Below, piece after piece: positions 1 through 8,557 of a stretch of 34,469 nt of DNA. The position numbers and the translations under genes are program-made. Below the pieces are notes generated by a model. It saw only the letters and a program-made list of their open reading frames with translations, was not told the origin of the DNA and did no database searches. How positions within the stretch are numbered: position 1 is the first letter of the stretch; each line of letters opens with the position of its first letter. The DNA lies in NCBI GenBank assembly GCA_017440405.1, contig JAFSHG010000061.1, positions 1-34,469 of the forward strand. The letters run 5' to 3'. This stretch comes from Clostridia bacterium. GTDB lineage: Bacteria; Bacillota; Clostridia; Christensenellales; CAG-138.

Positions 1-1
1 A

Positions 2-559
2 CTCGGAACGGGTGAATCGGCAGAGGACGAGAGCTTCTCCGTGTTCGGCGGTCTTTTGGAATATCCGCAATATACACGACCTGCCGATTTGGACGGGCGA
101 CGTGTTCCCGAAGTTTTACTGGGTGGAAATCATGCGGAAATAGAGGCTTGGCGAAGGCGTGAGGCTGTAATCAAAACCGCAAAACAAAGGCCCGACCTCA
201 TAGCACGGGCGAATCTGACTCCCGAGGAGATATGTCTTGCCCACAGATATATGCACAAGTTCAAAAACAGCGTTGTAAAGCGAATATGCGTGAATGAAAA
301 GCGCACACTCTGCATCTATACGGACGATGACTGTCACGACATAAATGCTCATTCGGGGAATGTGCATTTTCACCACACGGGATATCTCTTTGCCACGGGA
401 TGCAGGAAGCATATAGACTCATACAAAGCGGTAGTAATATCCGTGCAGAACGCTTATAAAACGGTGTTGAATATAACTGATGAAACTCAGGTTTGCGGTC
501 TAAAACCGTCTGAGGAGGCAAAAATAAGGGCGTGGGATGCCGCCATGCGTGTATTATGA
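2..559 (+). CDS. trmD: tRNA (guanine-37-N1)-methyltransferase, C-terminal part, with C-terminal extension (partial at window start)
   Basis: The gene begins before the window; the visible frame opens at base 2 and encodes 185 residues. The first ~80 residues carry the conserved TrmD C-terminal half: the ESAEDESFS stretch, [29 protein letters not shown] and the [10 protein letters not shown] helix. TrmD uses S-adenosylmethionine to methylate N1 of G37 next to the anticodon, preventing +1 frameshifting. Most TrmD proteins stop soon after the RPDLI helix, but here about 100 further residues follow. They are rich in Cys and His ([28 protein letters not shown]). I do not recognise this extension as a domain. 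The gene is followed by a strong hairpin terminator at 580-614. The TrmD identity is secure; the role of the tail is unknown. Confidence 0.93.
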   Translation, partial: LGTGESAEDESFSVFGGLLEYPQYTRPADLDGRRVPEVLLGGNHAEIEAWRRREAVIKTAKQRPDLIARANLTPEEICLAHRYMHKFKNSVVKRICVNEKRTLCIYTDDDCHDINAHSGNVHFHHTGYLFATGCRKHIDSYKAVVISVQNAYKTVLNITDETQVCGLKPSEEAKIRAWDAAMRVL

Positions 560-579
560 CATGGTAAAATGAAAAAACA

Positions 580-615
580 AAAAGGCTGTCTGCTCGTGAG
601 GGGGACAGCCTTTTA
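580..615. terminator. Bidirectional intrinsic terminator between trmD and tcdA
   Basis: An 11-base perfect inverted repeat (AAAAGGCTGTC at 580-590, GACAGCCTTTT at 604-614) has A and T tracts on its two sides. It can therefore terminate trmD on the plus strand and tcdA on the minus strand, which converge here. Confidence 0.9.
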
Positions 616-631
616 TAATGCTTTTATGATA

Positions 632-1351
632 TTATTTTCCGCAAAGTACCCTCACCGCATATGAGGCGAGCGCAAGCCCTGCTGCTGCGGGAACAAAGGC
701 ACAGCTCCCCGGTACGGGACGGGCAGAGTGTTCGTTTACAACGGTGATAAGCGGTGCGTGAGGTTCTTCACGGGAGTAAACCACGGGTAGGTGCAATATG
801 TTTTTCTTTTTCAGTTCACGGCGCAATGTTCGTGCAAGCGGACAGCCGCAAACTTCCGATATGTCGCCCAGACGCACCTCGGTGGGGTCTAATCTGTTTC
901 CCATACCCACACAGGATATTATGGGTATGTTATGCTCATTTGCATACTGTATGAGTGCAATCTTTGCGCTCACGGTGTCTATGGCGTCCACTATAAAATC
1001 CGTATCGGGAGGTACTGCCGAGTCAATATTGTTCGGCAACACGAAAATTTCCGCCGTGGTGACGGCAGCATTTGAAACCTCATTCACACGAGCTTTCATG
1101 GATTCGGTTTTGAGGTGTCCTAAAAAAGACTTGGTGGCGGCACACTGACGGTTAAAGTTGCTCTCGCTCACCGTGTCGTTATCCACTATGTGCAGTTTGC
1201 CCACTCCGCTGCGTGCCAACGCTTCTATGCAGTGACCGCCCACGCCGCCTGCTCCGTACACGGCAACCTTTGCATTCAAAAGTCGTGCTTCGGATTCTGC
1301 TCCGAGCAGCATGGCGGTTCTTATAAAACTTTCGCTTGTTTTCATATCCAT
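632..1351 (-). CDS. tcdA: tRNA threonylcarbamoyladenosine dehydratase TcdA (ThiF/MoeB/E1-like)
   Basis: The 239-residue product has the E1-like Rossmann nucleotide site near residues 31-38 (YGAGGVGGH), followed by the DNDTVSESNFNRQ segment that contacts ATP. It also has the SCVGMGNRLDP region and a FVPAAAGLALASYAVR C-terminus typical of the TcdA/CsdL (YgdL) branch rather than of MoeB or ThiF. TcdA uses ATP to cyclise t6A37 of ANN-decoding tRNAs to the hydantoin form ct6A. The start at 1351 (MDMK) fits family alignments, but no clear Shine-Dalgarno sequence precedes it, and ATG 1345 is also possible. The upstream gene's terminator ends only about 8 bases before the start, so transcription may depend on read-through. 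Confidence 0.92.
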   Translation of the reverse strand: MDMKTSESFIRTAMLLGAESEARLLNAKVAVYGAGGVGGHCIEALARSGVGKLHIVDNDTVSESNFNRQCAATKSFLGHLKTESMKARVNEVSNAAVTTAEIFVLPNNIDSAVPPDTDFIVDAIDTVSAKIALIQYANEHNIPIISCVGMGNRLDPTEVRLGDISEVCGCPLARTLRRELKKKNILHLPVVYSREEPHAPLITVVNEHSARPVPGSCAFVPAAAGLALASYAVRVLCGK

Positions 1352-1358
1352 ACCATAT

Positions 1359-1397
1359 AAAAAGGACTGTAATGCACTTTATAAATGCAATACAGCC
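1359..1397 (-). terminator. Intrinsic terminator of the dockerin protein gene
   Basis: On the minus strand a ~13-bp stem (arms 1385-1397 and 1364-1376, one mismatch and one G-U pair) is followed by a TTTTTATA run. It lies directly between the stop of the dockerin gene and the start of tcdA. Confidence 0.85.
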
Positions 1398-1414
1398 CAT
1401 GTTTTGTTAAAAAA

Positions 1415-4339
1415 TCAGAATTGGTCTATGAGTCCCGAAGCATACTTTAATATGTACACTGCATCGCCCGTATTCAAAATTCCGTCACCTGTGACATCAC
1501 CAATGCTTGTTTGACTTTCATCGGGTGTGACCATGCCTGCTGCATACCTTAAAATGTACACTGCATCGGCTGTATTTACGGTATCGTCCAAGTTGATATC
1601 ACCCAGCACGCCGTCCTTGTAAATGGCATACACAATCATGTTTTCCTGTACATTCGTGATATCCTCGCTCCAACATACAAAGTGCATTCCCTCATGCACG
1701 GGTTTTTCGGGCGGGGTACATGCACCGGGAGAATCCATCTCGATGCGTGCGATTTCAATGCCGTTTTGTGAATCACGGAAAGTTACGGTGATTTTATCGG
1801 ATTCGCCGTTTTCATAGAGTGCGGACACTGTAAAATCGTCGGTTATCCCGTACAGGCAGCCGTCCCAACCCATGAATGTTTTTCCGTCTTTTTTGCTGAC
1901 GGATGCACGAACTGCATTTTCGCCCTTTTCCAAGATTTGGGTTGCAATTATCTTGCCTTCGTCCTCAAAACTTACTGTTACAAACTCGTCGCTTTCAAAG
2001 TCGATTGCTCGTGATACATCAAAGCGTGTACCCGATGTAAAGAGGTAGAAGCCCTTATTATTTTTGAATTTGATGTATACGTTTTCGGTTTCCATGGTGG
2101 GGTTTGTAACGTACAATCTTCCCTTTTCCATTGCAAATATGCTCTGTGCGTCTTCCGTGAGACTCAAAACACCGTCTTTATCGCTCATGGAGAGATAGCG
2201 GTTTGAGCCTGCGTTGTAGAGGTAGAAACCGCCCTCGGCTTCACGGAACTGCCACATACATGCAGCGGAGATATTGCCCGAATAGTAGCCCAAAAGCTTG
2301 CTCATTGCTCTGGACTGTATGTAATCGGGGTTGGAATTGCTGACCGTTGCACCTATTGCCTCGCAATTGCTGTCGTAGGTAATGAGCATGAATTCGTGTT
2401 CGTAGTCGTATTCACAGTCTGCTTTATACACTGTGTTGGTGGAAACTTTTACATCCAGATTGACGTACACATCGGGGTTTGCCTTTGCATACACGGTGAC
2501 AACGGCATTTCCGGGACGATGTGATGTGAGTATTCCTTTTGCATCAACACTTACTGTGCCGGGGTTATTCGAGATAAATCCCACACTCTTATCGCCGCAG
2601 TCAAGAGGCATTATCTCGGCACTGATTTCACGGGTCTGACCCACCTTGAACTGTGAGCTTGCGCCGCTGCATTCGGCGGTTATGCTCTCGGGCAGTATTT
2701 CTGAAACCGTGACGGTACAGGAATCTTGGAAAACACCGTCGCCGTAAGTTATTGTGAAGGAAACGGTGGCTGTGCCTGCTTTTTTACACAAAACCATTCG
2801 TGGTCCTACTACTTCCGCAACTTCGGGGTCTGAGCTTTCCCACTCCTGTGTATAGCCGTACACCATGGTATATGGTGAGAGTGAAACGGGTATGTAGCAG
2901 TTTGAACCCACTATGCCGTCCAATTTGTCCGATACCATTTCAGCGTCCGTTACGGGAACATCGGGCTTATATACCACAAAGTCCGTTGCACCGTACATTA
3001 CAAGATGTGCTTTTGCGCCCTCAGAGCCCCAAGGGTCTTCGTCGCCGTTTTCTTCAATGGCGAGTGCGCCTGCTTCTTCCAAATTATATGTACGGGTTTC
3101 ATCCTCTGCACATATGGTAGTGAGGTGCGGATACATTACAAGAAGGTTATAACCCTCATAACCCATGGATACGCTGTTGTCATATCCGTATGCACACACT
3201 GCACCCATTTCAAAGAACGGAGTGCGCATGGTGTCATACGTCATGCCGTAACAGATGCCGAAATACAGGAATGTGTTTTCCATTTTTCTGTTCATCTGCT
3301 CATAATAATACTGGAAATAATCTCCCGATATATACACATGTGTGGGGTCGTTCGTCTTCATAACACGACCTGCCGTAACATCGGCTGCCGTGTATCCGCC
3401 GCCTTCCCAAACATTCATGTAGGAATTGCCGTAACCCGTGAGGCCGTGGCTGTCTACCATGACAAAACCGTTCTGCCAAAAAGTCTCCAAAAGATTGAAG
3501 GGGATGGTTTCTTCATTGTCCAGCACCGTAATATAGCCGCCCGTGTATTTTGTAATCATTTTTGCAGCATCTATGTAGCGGTCATTGTGGAAGCCTTCCT
3601 CACCCGCAACATTTCTGAACGGACGAACGAGCAATACATTGGGGTTAGTCCAAGATTGGAGTGTTTCATTGCCCTTTATATCATCCGTGACGGTATAGCC
3701 GTCTGCTGTGAATATCATGGGTGAGTTTTCAGCTTCACCCGTGCCTTTCACATCGTCGCCGAGCCTTGCATACAGTGAAGAAATGCCTGCCGTGGTGGTG
3801 TATGCACAACTGCCGTTTTCTATCTCCATACGCTCTATGTCGTCACAACTTCTCAGATAATCCGTTACAGCATCAAATATGAAAGCATCATCTGCACCAC
3901 GCTCCTCCAGTGTGGATTCAATCTCGTTTATTCTGTCATATATGCTCTGTGCGATTTTATTATCCTGTTCCGTGAAATCACGGTAATAGTTCACGGTGTA
4001 CTCACGCACGGGTTTGCCGTCAGCGTATGCCGTGTATGTAACCAGACGGCGTGTGTCCGATGAGAGTTTGAGCTTTGCCGTGTACACACCGTCACCCTTT
4101 GTTCCCGTGTCATACATGCGTGCAGCCGTCTTTCCCGTGTTGTCACGCAATTCCACACGCTCTGCGTTTGTGCCCTCTAAGTCCAGCACAAAGAGTGCAT
4201 TTTCGCTTTCGCCCAGCTCTATATCAATGGCCGTTTTTACCACAGCGGATGCAGGTTCGTCAAATGTTGCATTTGATACGCCGAAGCCTGCTGTGAATAT
4301 GAACAGCATTGCAAGCAGTACGGATGTAATTTTTTTCAT
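1415..4339 (-). CDS. Secreted dockerin protein with a clan CD-like (clostripain/caspase-fold) cysteine peptidase region and Ig-like repeats
   Basis: The product has 974 residues. Residues 1-24 form a signal peptide. The central region (~205-460) carries VMVDSHG with His298 and YFGICYG with Cys363. This order and spacing of HG and C-G motifs is that of clan CD cysteine peptidases such as clostripain, gingipain and caspases. Two bacterial Ig-like (BIG2) segments follow (~465-545 and ~550-632), then a beta-rich region with repeated aromatic and Gly residues, and two InlB/Flg_new-type repeats (~765-905). The last ~65 residues form a type I dockerin with two Ca-binding duplicates (GDINLDDTVNTADAVYILR and GDVTGDGILNTGDAVYILK). 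The protein is therefore probably exported and attached to a cohesin scaffold. A good SD (GGAGG, minus strand) precedes ATG 4339. Peptidase activity is inferred from two motifs only. Confidence 0.75.
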   Translation of the reverse strand: MKKITSVLLAMLFIFTAGFGVSNATFDEPASAVVKTAIDIELGESENALFVLDLEGTNAERVELRDNTGKTAARMYDTGTKGDGVYTAKLKLSSDTRRLVTYTAYADGKPVREYTVNYYRDFTEQDNKIAQSIYDRINEIESTLEERGADDAFIFDAVTDYLRSCDDIERMEIENGSCAYTTTAGISSLYARLGDDVKGTGEAENSPMIFTADGYTVTDDIKGNETLQSWTNPNVLLVRPFRNVAGEEGFHNDRYIDAAKMITKYTGGYITVLDNEETIPFNLLETFWQNGFVMVDSHGLTGYGNSYMNVWEGGGYTAADVTAGRVMKTNDPTHVYISGDYFQYYYEQMNRKMENTFLYFGICYGMTYDTMRTPFFEMGAVCAYGYDNSVSMGYEGYNLLVMYPHLTTICAEDETRTYNLEEAGALAIEENGDEDPWGSEGAKAHLVMYGATDFVVYKPDVPVTDAEMVSDKLDGIVGSNCYIPVSLSPYTMVYGYTQEWESSDPEVAEVVGPRMVLCKKAGTATVSFTITYGDGVFQDSCTVTVSEILPESITAECSGASSQFKVGQTREISAEIMPLDCGDKSVGFISNNPGTVSVDAKGILTSHRPGNAVVTVYAKANPDVYVNLDVKVSTNTVYKADCEYDYEHEFMLITYDSNCEAIGATVSNSNPDYIQSRAMSKLLGYYSGNISAACMWQFREAEGGFYLYNAGSNRYLSMSDKDGVLSLTEDAQSIFAMEKGRLYVTNPTMETENVYIKFKNNKGFYLFTSGTRFDVSRAIDFESDEFVTVSFEDEGKIIATQILEKGENAVRASVSKKDGKTFMGWDGCLYGITDDFTVSALYENGESDKITVTFRDSQNGIEIARIEMDSPGACTPPEKPVHEGMHFVCWSEDITNVQENMIVYAIYKDGVLGDINLDDTVNTADAVYILRYAAGMVTPDESQTSIGDVTGDGILNTGDAVYILKYASGLIDQF

Positions 4340-4372
4340 ACAGAATTCCTCCCTGAATCAATTGCTGCTTCC

Positions 4373-4401
4373 ATTATATAATATCTCCGCCGAAATGTAC
4401 A
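4373..4401 (-). promoter_or_regulatory. Candidate promoter of the dockerin protein gene
   Basis: On the minus strand TGTACA (4401-4396), a 17-base spacer and a perfect TATAAT (4378-4373) lie about 35 bases before the start codon. The -10 is good; the -35 matches TTGACA at only four of six positions. Confidence 0.5.
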
Positions 4402-4673
4402 GTGAAAAATAAAATTTCAATGTGATAGCTTTATGTGTGGGTAAAGTGACGGTGGCAATAACATATAGTGTTGATGAGAAAAATAAAAAGAATTGCAAAG
4501 GGCGTGCAGGCGAGAGAATGTGCGCCTTGTATGACTTATACCGTGATTTAAAAGCGATTATTCTTCATTTGCATTTTTTCGCATAATCTTCTCACTTTTC
4601 GATTGTATTTGCTGTGGCATACGGATTTTGCGTAGTTTATAAATATATACAGAAACAAAAGGAGGTCATGGGT
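4402..4673. other. Intergenic region upstream of spoIIAA, no gene recognised
   Basis: Together with the dockerin promoter this makes a ~330-base gap between divergent genes. The spoIIA operon is normally driven by sigma-H, but I could not find a convincing sigma-H site (RNAGGAWWW/RNNGAAT with proper spacing) by eye. A 46-codon GTG-initiated frame (4446-4586) has no SD and no family resemblance, so I do not call it. The spoIIAA SD GGAGG is at 4661-4665. Confidence 0.4.
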
Positions 4674-4994
4674 GTGAAGCATACAGTACAAATGGAGACT
4701 GAACAGGGGCGAAAAGCTCTTGTGATAAGTCTGTGCGGAGAACTGGACCATCACAGTGCAGGCAAATTGCGTGAGGAGATAGATGCCGAACTTGAAAAAC
4801 ACGGTTTCGGTTTTTGCATATTGGATATGAGCGGAGTCAGCTTCATGGACAGCTCGGGGTTGGGCGTAATACTGGGCAGATACAGGCTGGTTACGGAACA
4901 CGGGGGGACGCTTGCTGTAAGAAATCCCAATAAGACCGTGGACAGGATATTGAAAATGTCGGGCATATACTCCATTGTGGAAGTAAAAAAGTAA
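4674..4994 (+). CDS. spoIIAA: Anti-sigma F factor antagonist SpoIIAA
   Basis: This is a 106-residue STAS-domain protein that, when unphosphorylated, binds SpoIIAB and releases sigma-F in the forespore. It shows the family hallmarks GELDHHSA (~22-29) and FMDSSGLGVILGRY (~57-70). Ser60, the first Ser after the Asp, corresponds to phosphorylated Ser58 of the Bacillus subtilis protein. I chose GTG 4674 because the SD GGAGG (4661-4665) lies 8 bases upstream; ATG 4668 would be only 2 bases from it. The resulting length matches the family (~110-117). It is the first gene of a tight operon with spoIIAB (12-base gap) and sigF. It is switched off when SpoIIAB phosphorylates it and reactivated by the phosphatase SpoIIE, which is not in this window. 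Confidence 0.97.
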   Translation: MKHTVQMETEQGRKALVISLCGELDHHSAGKLREEIDAELEKHGFGFCILDMSGVSFMDSSGLGVILGRYRLVTEHGGTLAVRNPNKTVDRILKMSGIYSIVEVKK

Positions 4995-5006
4995 AGGAGC
5001 TTTACC

Positions 5007-5441
5007 ATGAAAACAAACGAAATACACATAAACTTTCCCGCCCTTTCCGAAAATGAAGCACTGGCACGAATGTGTGCGTCATCTTTTGCGGCACAACTGA
5101 ATCCTACCATTGAAGAACTGTCAGATATACGCACTGCTGTAAGTGAGGCGGTAACAAATGCAATAATACATGCATATAACAGCTTTCCTTTGCCTGTATA
5201 TATGGATATGTACATTGAGGATGAAGTTTTGAAGATAGTGATACGTGATACGGGCAAAGGTATAGAGAACGTGGACGAGGCAATGCAACCCTTTTATACC
5301 ACTGTCCCCGGTGAGGAACGCTCGGGAATGGGCTTTTCCGTAATGCAGGCTTTCATGGATACTTTGGAGGTAAATTCCGTGGGCGGCATAGGTACCACCG
5401 TTGTGATGACGAAAAAGATTGAAAGGGTGCTGCCTGAGTGA
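5007..5441 (+). CDS. spoIIAB: Anti-sigma F factor SpoIIAB (serine kinase)
   Basis: This is a 144-residue GHKL ATPase/kinase that holds sigma-F inactive in the predivisional and mother cells and phosphorylates SpoIIAA. The N box is EAVTNAIIHAY (~48-58), the G1 box is DTGKGI (~82-87), and the G2 glycine-rich lid is ERSGMGFSVMQAF (~104-116). Family length is ~146. An AAAGGAG SD precedes ATG 5007. The stop codon overlaps the GTG start of sigF (GTGA), a classic translational coupling that helps keep anti-sigma and sigma factor stoichiometric. Confidence 0.97.
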   Translation: MKTNEIHINFPALSENEALARMCASSFAAQLNPTIEELSDIRTAVSEAVTNAIIHAYNSFPLPVYMDMYIEDEVLKIVIRDTGKGIENVDEAMQPFYTTVPGEERSGMGFSVMQAFMDTLEVNSVGGIGTTVVMTKKIERVLPE

Positions 5442-6196
5442 GCGGTGCGCATGTATTGGAGCATGAGGAAACATTGGACCTCATTGCAAAATCAAATGCA
5501 GGTGATGAGGAAGCAACGGAAAAACTTGTTCGTCACAACATTGCGCTTGTAAAATCCATTGCGTCCAAATACAGGGAGAGGGGAATGGACTATGACGACC
5601 TTTTTCAAACGGGTTGTTTGGGACTTATAAAAGCCGTGAGAAACTACAATGCGGACTTCGGCGTGCGCTTTTCCACATATGCAGTACCCATGATTGCAGG
5701 CGAAATAAAAAGGACATTGCGTGATGACAACATGATACACATAAGCCGTAGCATGAAGGAATTGGGCACGCGTGCCATGGCGGTGCAGGAAAAGTTGCAA
5801 AACTCACTCGGGCGTGATGTTAGACTGGACGAGATTGCAGCCGAACTCGGGTGTGACGTTTTGGACGTGGCACAGTCGCTGGAAGCCATGCGGCCGCACA
5901 TTTCCATTTATGAACCCGTGTACGATGACTCGGACGGAACATCCGTGGCAGACAGAATACCCGCAAACGAGGATACTCAGGAGCAGATAATAAACGATTT
6001 ATTCTTAAAAGAGATGCTTTCATCGCTTTCCCTGCGTGACAGAAGCGTGATAGACATGCGCTATTTCAGAGGACTCACTCAGAGTCAGACGGCGAGGCTT
6101 CTCGGTATATCTCAGGTACAGGTGTCACGGTTGGAAACACGGATAATTAAGGAATTGCGGGAAAGATACGTCAAACAGTCCGGCATTGCAGAATAA
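5438..6196 (+). CDS. sigF: RNA polymerase sporulation-specific sigma-F factor
   Basis: The 252-residue product is the first forespore-specific sigma factor. Region 2 is visible as LVRHNIALVKSIASKYRERG, DYDDLFQTGCLGLIKAV and RFSTYAVPMIAGEIKR (-10 recognition). Region 3 follows (~105-150), and region 4 carries SLRDRSVIDMRYFRGLTQSQTARLLGISQVQVSRLE, whose helix-turn-helix reads the -35 box. GTG 5438 overlaps the spoIIAB stop by four bases, and no other upstream start is available in frame. The gene is followed after 68 bases by a DUF421 gene rather than by spoVA genes. Assignment as sigF rather than sigG rests on its length and on the preceding spoIIAA-spoIIAB pair. Confidence 0.96.
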   Translation: MSGAHVLEHEETLDLIAKSNAGDEEATEKLVRHNIALVKSIASKYRERGMDYDDLFQTGCLGLIKAVRNYNADFGVRFSTYAVPMIAGEIKRTLRDDNMIHISRSMKELGTRAMAVQEKLQNSLGRDVRLDEIAAELGCDVLDVAQSLEAMRPHISIYEPVYDDSDGTSVADRIPANEDTQEQIINDLFLKEMLSSLSLRDRSVIDMRYFRGLTQSQTARLLGISQVQVSRLETRIIKELRERYVKQSGIAE

Positions 6197-6201
6197 AACA
6201 G

Positions 6202-6264
6202 GCTCTTTTTGCAGATACTGATAAGGCAAATGCGAATTTGCAAAGTGCAAGGAGAGCTTTTTTT
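6202..6264 (+). promoter_or_regulatory. Terminator-like hairpin that contains the SD of the DUF421 gene
   Basis: GCTCTTTTTGC (6202-6212) pairs with GCAAGGAGAGC (6247-6257) over 11 bp, including two G-U pairs. An inner 6-bp hairpin (GCAAAT 6226-6231, ATTTGC 6236-6241) is capped by a GCGA tetraloop. Seven Ts (6258-6264) follow and run directly into ATG 6265. The 3' arm contains the AAGGAG SD. The element can act as an intrinsic terminator, as an SD mask, or both, between sigF and the germination genes. Confidence 0.65.
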
Positions 6265-6978
6265 ATGCGTTGTGATTTTATTGAAGTTACTATATGGTCT
6301 GTGGTTTCGCTGGCAGTCCTTTTTTTGATGTCAAAACTCATGGGGAACAAGCAGATTTCCCAGCTCAACGGTTTTGACTACATAGTTGGAATTTCCATAG
6401 GCTCAATCGCGGCAGAACTTGCGTCCGTGCAGGATGTGGACAAGCCACTTAATAATGTGCTTGCAATACTTATATACGGTGTTGTGGCATATGCAATATC
6501 CGTTATCACGGCAAAGAGTATAGCTGTGAGAAAAATCATAACGGGTCGCCCCATTGTTATTATGGATAATGGCGAGATATTCAGAAAAAATCTTGCAAAA
6601 GCCCGAATTGATATGAACGAATTTCTCACGCTTTGCAGAGAGAAGGGCTATTTTGACATAAGCACCATACAGACGGCATTCATAGAACATGACGGCAAAC
6701 TGAGTATATTGCCGAAGTCTGAAAACCGTCCCGTCACACCTTCTGATATGCAACTTTCGACCGAAAACGAAACGGTACAGACCGTGGTAATATCGGACGG
6801 ACACATACTGCGTGAAAATCTGCACATCACGGGACATGACAGTGTATGGCTACTGGGCGAACTGAAAAAGCAAAACCTGGAAGTTCAAAATGTATTCATT
6901 GCGTTTTGCAGCGATAGCGGAAAGGTGTCCGCATACAGGATGAATAAGGGGAATTGTGAGGTGGATAAATTTGAATAA
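6265..6978 (+). CDS. DUF421 (YetF-like) membrane protein
   Basis: The 237-residue protein has an N-terminal membrane region (three hydrophobic segments within residues ~5-85, including the conserved MGNKQISQLNGFDYIVGISIGSIAA loop). The cytoplasmic YetF C-terminal domain follows, with VIMDNGEIFRKNLAKARIDMNEFLTLCREKGYFDI (~107-141). I chose ATG 6265 because the AAGGAG SD is 8 bases upstream; an earlier in-frame TTG at 6238 has none. The biochemical function of DUF421 is not established. The related 2Duf protein of the Bacillus spoVA2mob element also carries a DUF421 region and affects spore heat resistance and membrane properties, so a role in the spore inner membrane is plausible. It overlaps the start of gerAA. 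Confidence 0.88.
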   Translation: MRCDFIEVTIWSVVSLAVLFLMSKLMGNKQISQLNGFDYIVGISIGSIAAELASVQDVDKPLNNVLAILIYGVVAYAISVITAKSIAVRKIITGRPIVIMDNGEIFRKNLAKARIDMNEFLTLCREKGYFDISTIQTAFIEHDGKLSILPKSENRPVTPSDMQLSTENETVQTVVISDGHILRENLHITGHDSVWLLGELKKQNLEVQNVFIAFCSDSGKVSAYRMNKGNCEVDKFE

Positions 6979-8557
6979 GTTTTTCCGCAAAATAGCGTTC
7001 TATTTCAGGTTCGATAATTCCGCAACGAATAATTTTGAGCTGCTTGAAACAGAATTCGGTGAGCCGAGCAAAAGTGCAGATGAAGATTCAGGCAAACAGT
7101 ATAACCCCAAAGACGACACGGCAGATACCCTTTTTTATGAAGCGGATAAAAACATTGACCGCATAAAAACGGCGTTTCGCACCGACATATCAAAAGACTT
7201 GGTGGTGCGTGACTTCATGCTGTGCGGTCGCATACATGCCACACTCGCTTTCATAAACGGAATGGCGGATAATGAAATAGTGAATAACTATATTCTGCGT
7301 GACGGCATGAACGGTGAAATTCCCGAGGGTACGGAGGATTTATGCAAATATGCGGTTGAACACATATTTACCGTGAACGATATGAGCATAGCTTGTGACT
7401 ATGACACCGTGCGCAAGGCTCTGCCCGACGGAAAGACAATAATCTTCATTGACGGCGACCCGCACTGCTGTATAGCCGACACACGCAAGTTTCCGCAACG
7501 AAGTGTTGAAGCGGCAGAAAATGAAAAGGGGGTACTTGGTCCCCGTGAGGCTTTCATCGAGAATATACGTACCAATATTTCACTCATAAGACGGCATGTT
7601 CATACGGATGATTTGGTGTGCGAAATGCGCCCCATGGGTGAGGAAACGTCCACCGCCGTGGGAATTTTATACAGGGACAAGGTGGCAAGTGAATCGCTCG
7701 TAAATGAAGTCAAGCGCAAGCTTGCAACCATAAAGACAGGCTCCGTACTGAGTACGGGTATCATAAATCAAATGGCAGAACCCAAACCGTTTTCGCCCAT
7801 CCCTCAAACACTCCTCACGGAAAAGCCCGACAGATGTGCTTCATATCTTTTGGACGGGCATGTGGTGATACTCTGTGACGGCAGCCCACTTGCGGCAATT
7901 TTGCCCGTGACATTATTTTCGCTCATGTCCACGCCCGAGGATTCTTACTCCCGACAGGTTACGGGAACGGTGTTGAGAATAATAAGATACATCGGTGCAC
8001 TTATATCCATTATACTTCCGGGCATTTTCATAGCCATTGTGATGTATCATCACGGTTTTTTATCTTCTGAAATGTTATCAACACTTATCACTTCCCGCAA
8101 AATGGTATTCATACCCATAGGTATAGAATTGCTCCTGCTGCTTTTCGTATTTCAATTGGTGCGTGAGGCAGGCATGAGAGTACCCGGAACCGTGGGGCAG
8201 GCGATAGGCATAATAGGCGGTCTGGTACTGGGACAGGCAGTGGTGAGTGCAAACCTTGCAAGCTCTGTGGTGCTCATTTTGGTAGCACTCACGGGACTCG
8301 GAACTTTCTGTATCCCCGATTACAGCACACAGATTTCGTCCGTGTACCTGCGTATCATTTTTATGATTGCAGGGTGGATGGGCGGTTTTTTGGGGCTGGG
8401 TTGTGCATGGCTCATATTTACCGCATATATCTGCACGCTCAAATCGTTCGGAGTACCGTTCCTCACACCGTATGCGCCAAAGTCAAAGAGTAAACGTATG
8501 AACGTACTGCGTGGACCCATAAACAACAAAACACACAAGGAGGATTACATGCAATGA
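6971..8557 (+). CDS. gerAA: GerA family spore germination receptor A subunit
   Basis: The product is ~528 residues. It has a soluble N-terminal domain (1-~310) containing TLFYEADKNIDRIKTAF, DLVVRDFMLCGR and the GPREAFIENIRTNISLIRRH signature. The membrane domain has five or six helices, and VREAGMRVPGTVGQAIGIIGGLVLGQAVVSA is diagnostic of GerAA/SpoVAF proteins. In the spore inner membrane A subunits oligomerise into a germinant-gated channel. TTG 6971 is preferred because GAGGTGG (6958-6964) is correctly spaced; GTG 6956 is upstream in frame. The start overlaps the DUF421 stop, indicating coupling. Because gerAB and gerAC follow, this is a receptor subunit rather than SpoVAF. The germinant cannot be predicted. 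Confidence 0.93.
   Translation: MNKFFRKIAFYFRFDNSATNNFELLETEFGEPSKSADEDSGKQYNPKDDTADTLFYEADKNIDRIKTAFRTDISKDLVVRDFMLCGRIHATLAFINGMADNEIVNNYILRDGMNGEIPEGTEDLCKYAVEHIFTVNDMSIACDYDTVRKALPDGKTIIFIDGDPHCCIADTRKFPQRSVEAAENEKGVLGPREAFIENIRTNISLIRRHVHTDDLVCEMRPMGEETSTAVGILYRDKVASESLVNEVKRKLATIKTGSVLSTGIINQMAEPKPFSPIPQTLLTEKPDRCASYLLDGHVVILCDGSPLAAILPVTLFSLMSTPEDSYSRQVTGTVLRIIRYIGALISIILPGIFIAIVMYHHGFLSSEMLSTLITSRKMVFIPIGIELLLLLFVFQLVREAGMRVPGTVGQAIGIIGGLVLGQAVVSANLASSVVLILVALTGLGTFCIPDYSTQISSVYLRIIFMIAGWMGGFLGLGCAWLIFTAYICTLKSFGVPFLTPYAPKSKSKRMNVLRGPINNKTHKEDYMQ

Noticed and set aside
4446-4586. A 46-codon GTG-initiated frame upstream of spoIIAA
   Set aside because: No Shine-Dalgarno sequence, no recognisable family and ordinary intergenic composition.
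6171-6264. A sigma-F or sigma-G promoter in front of the DUF421 gene
   Set aside because: GATACTG near 6214 loosely resembles a -10, but no -35 of the right sequence and spacing is present, so I do not call it.
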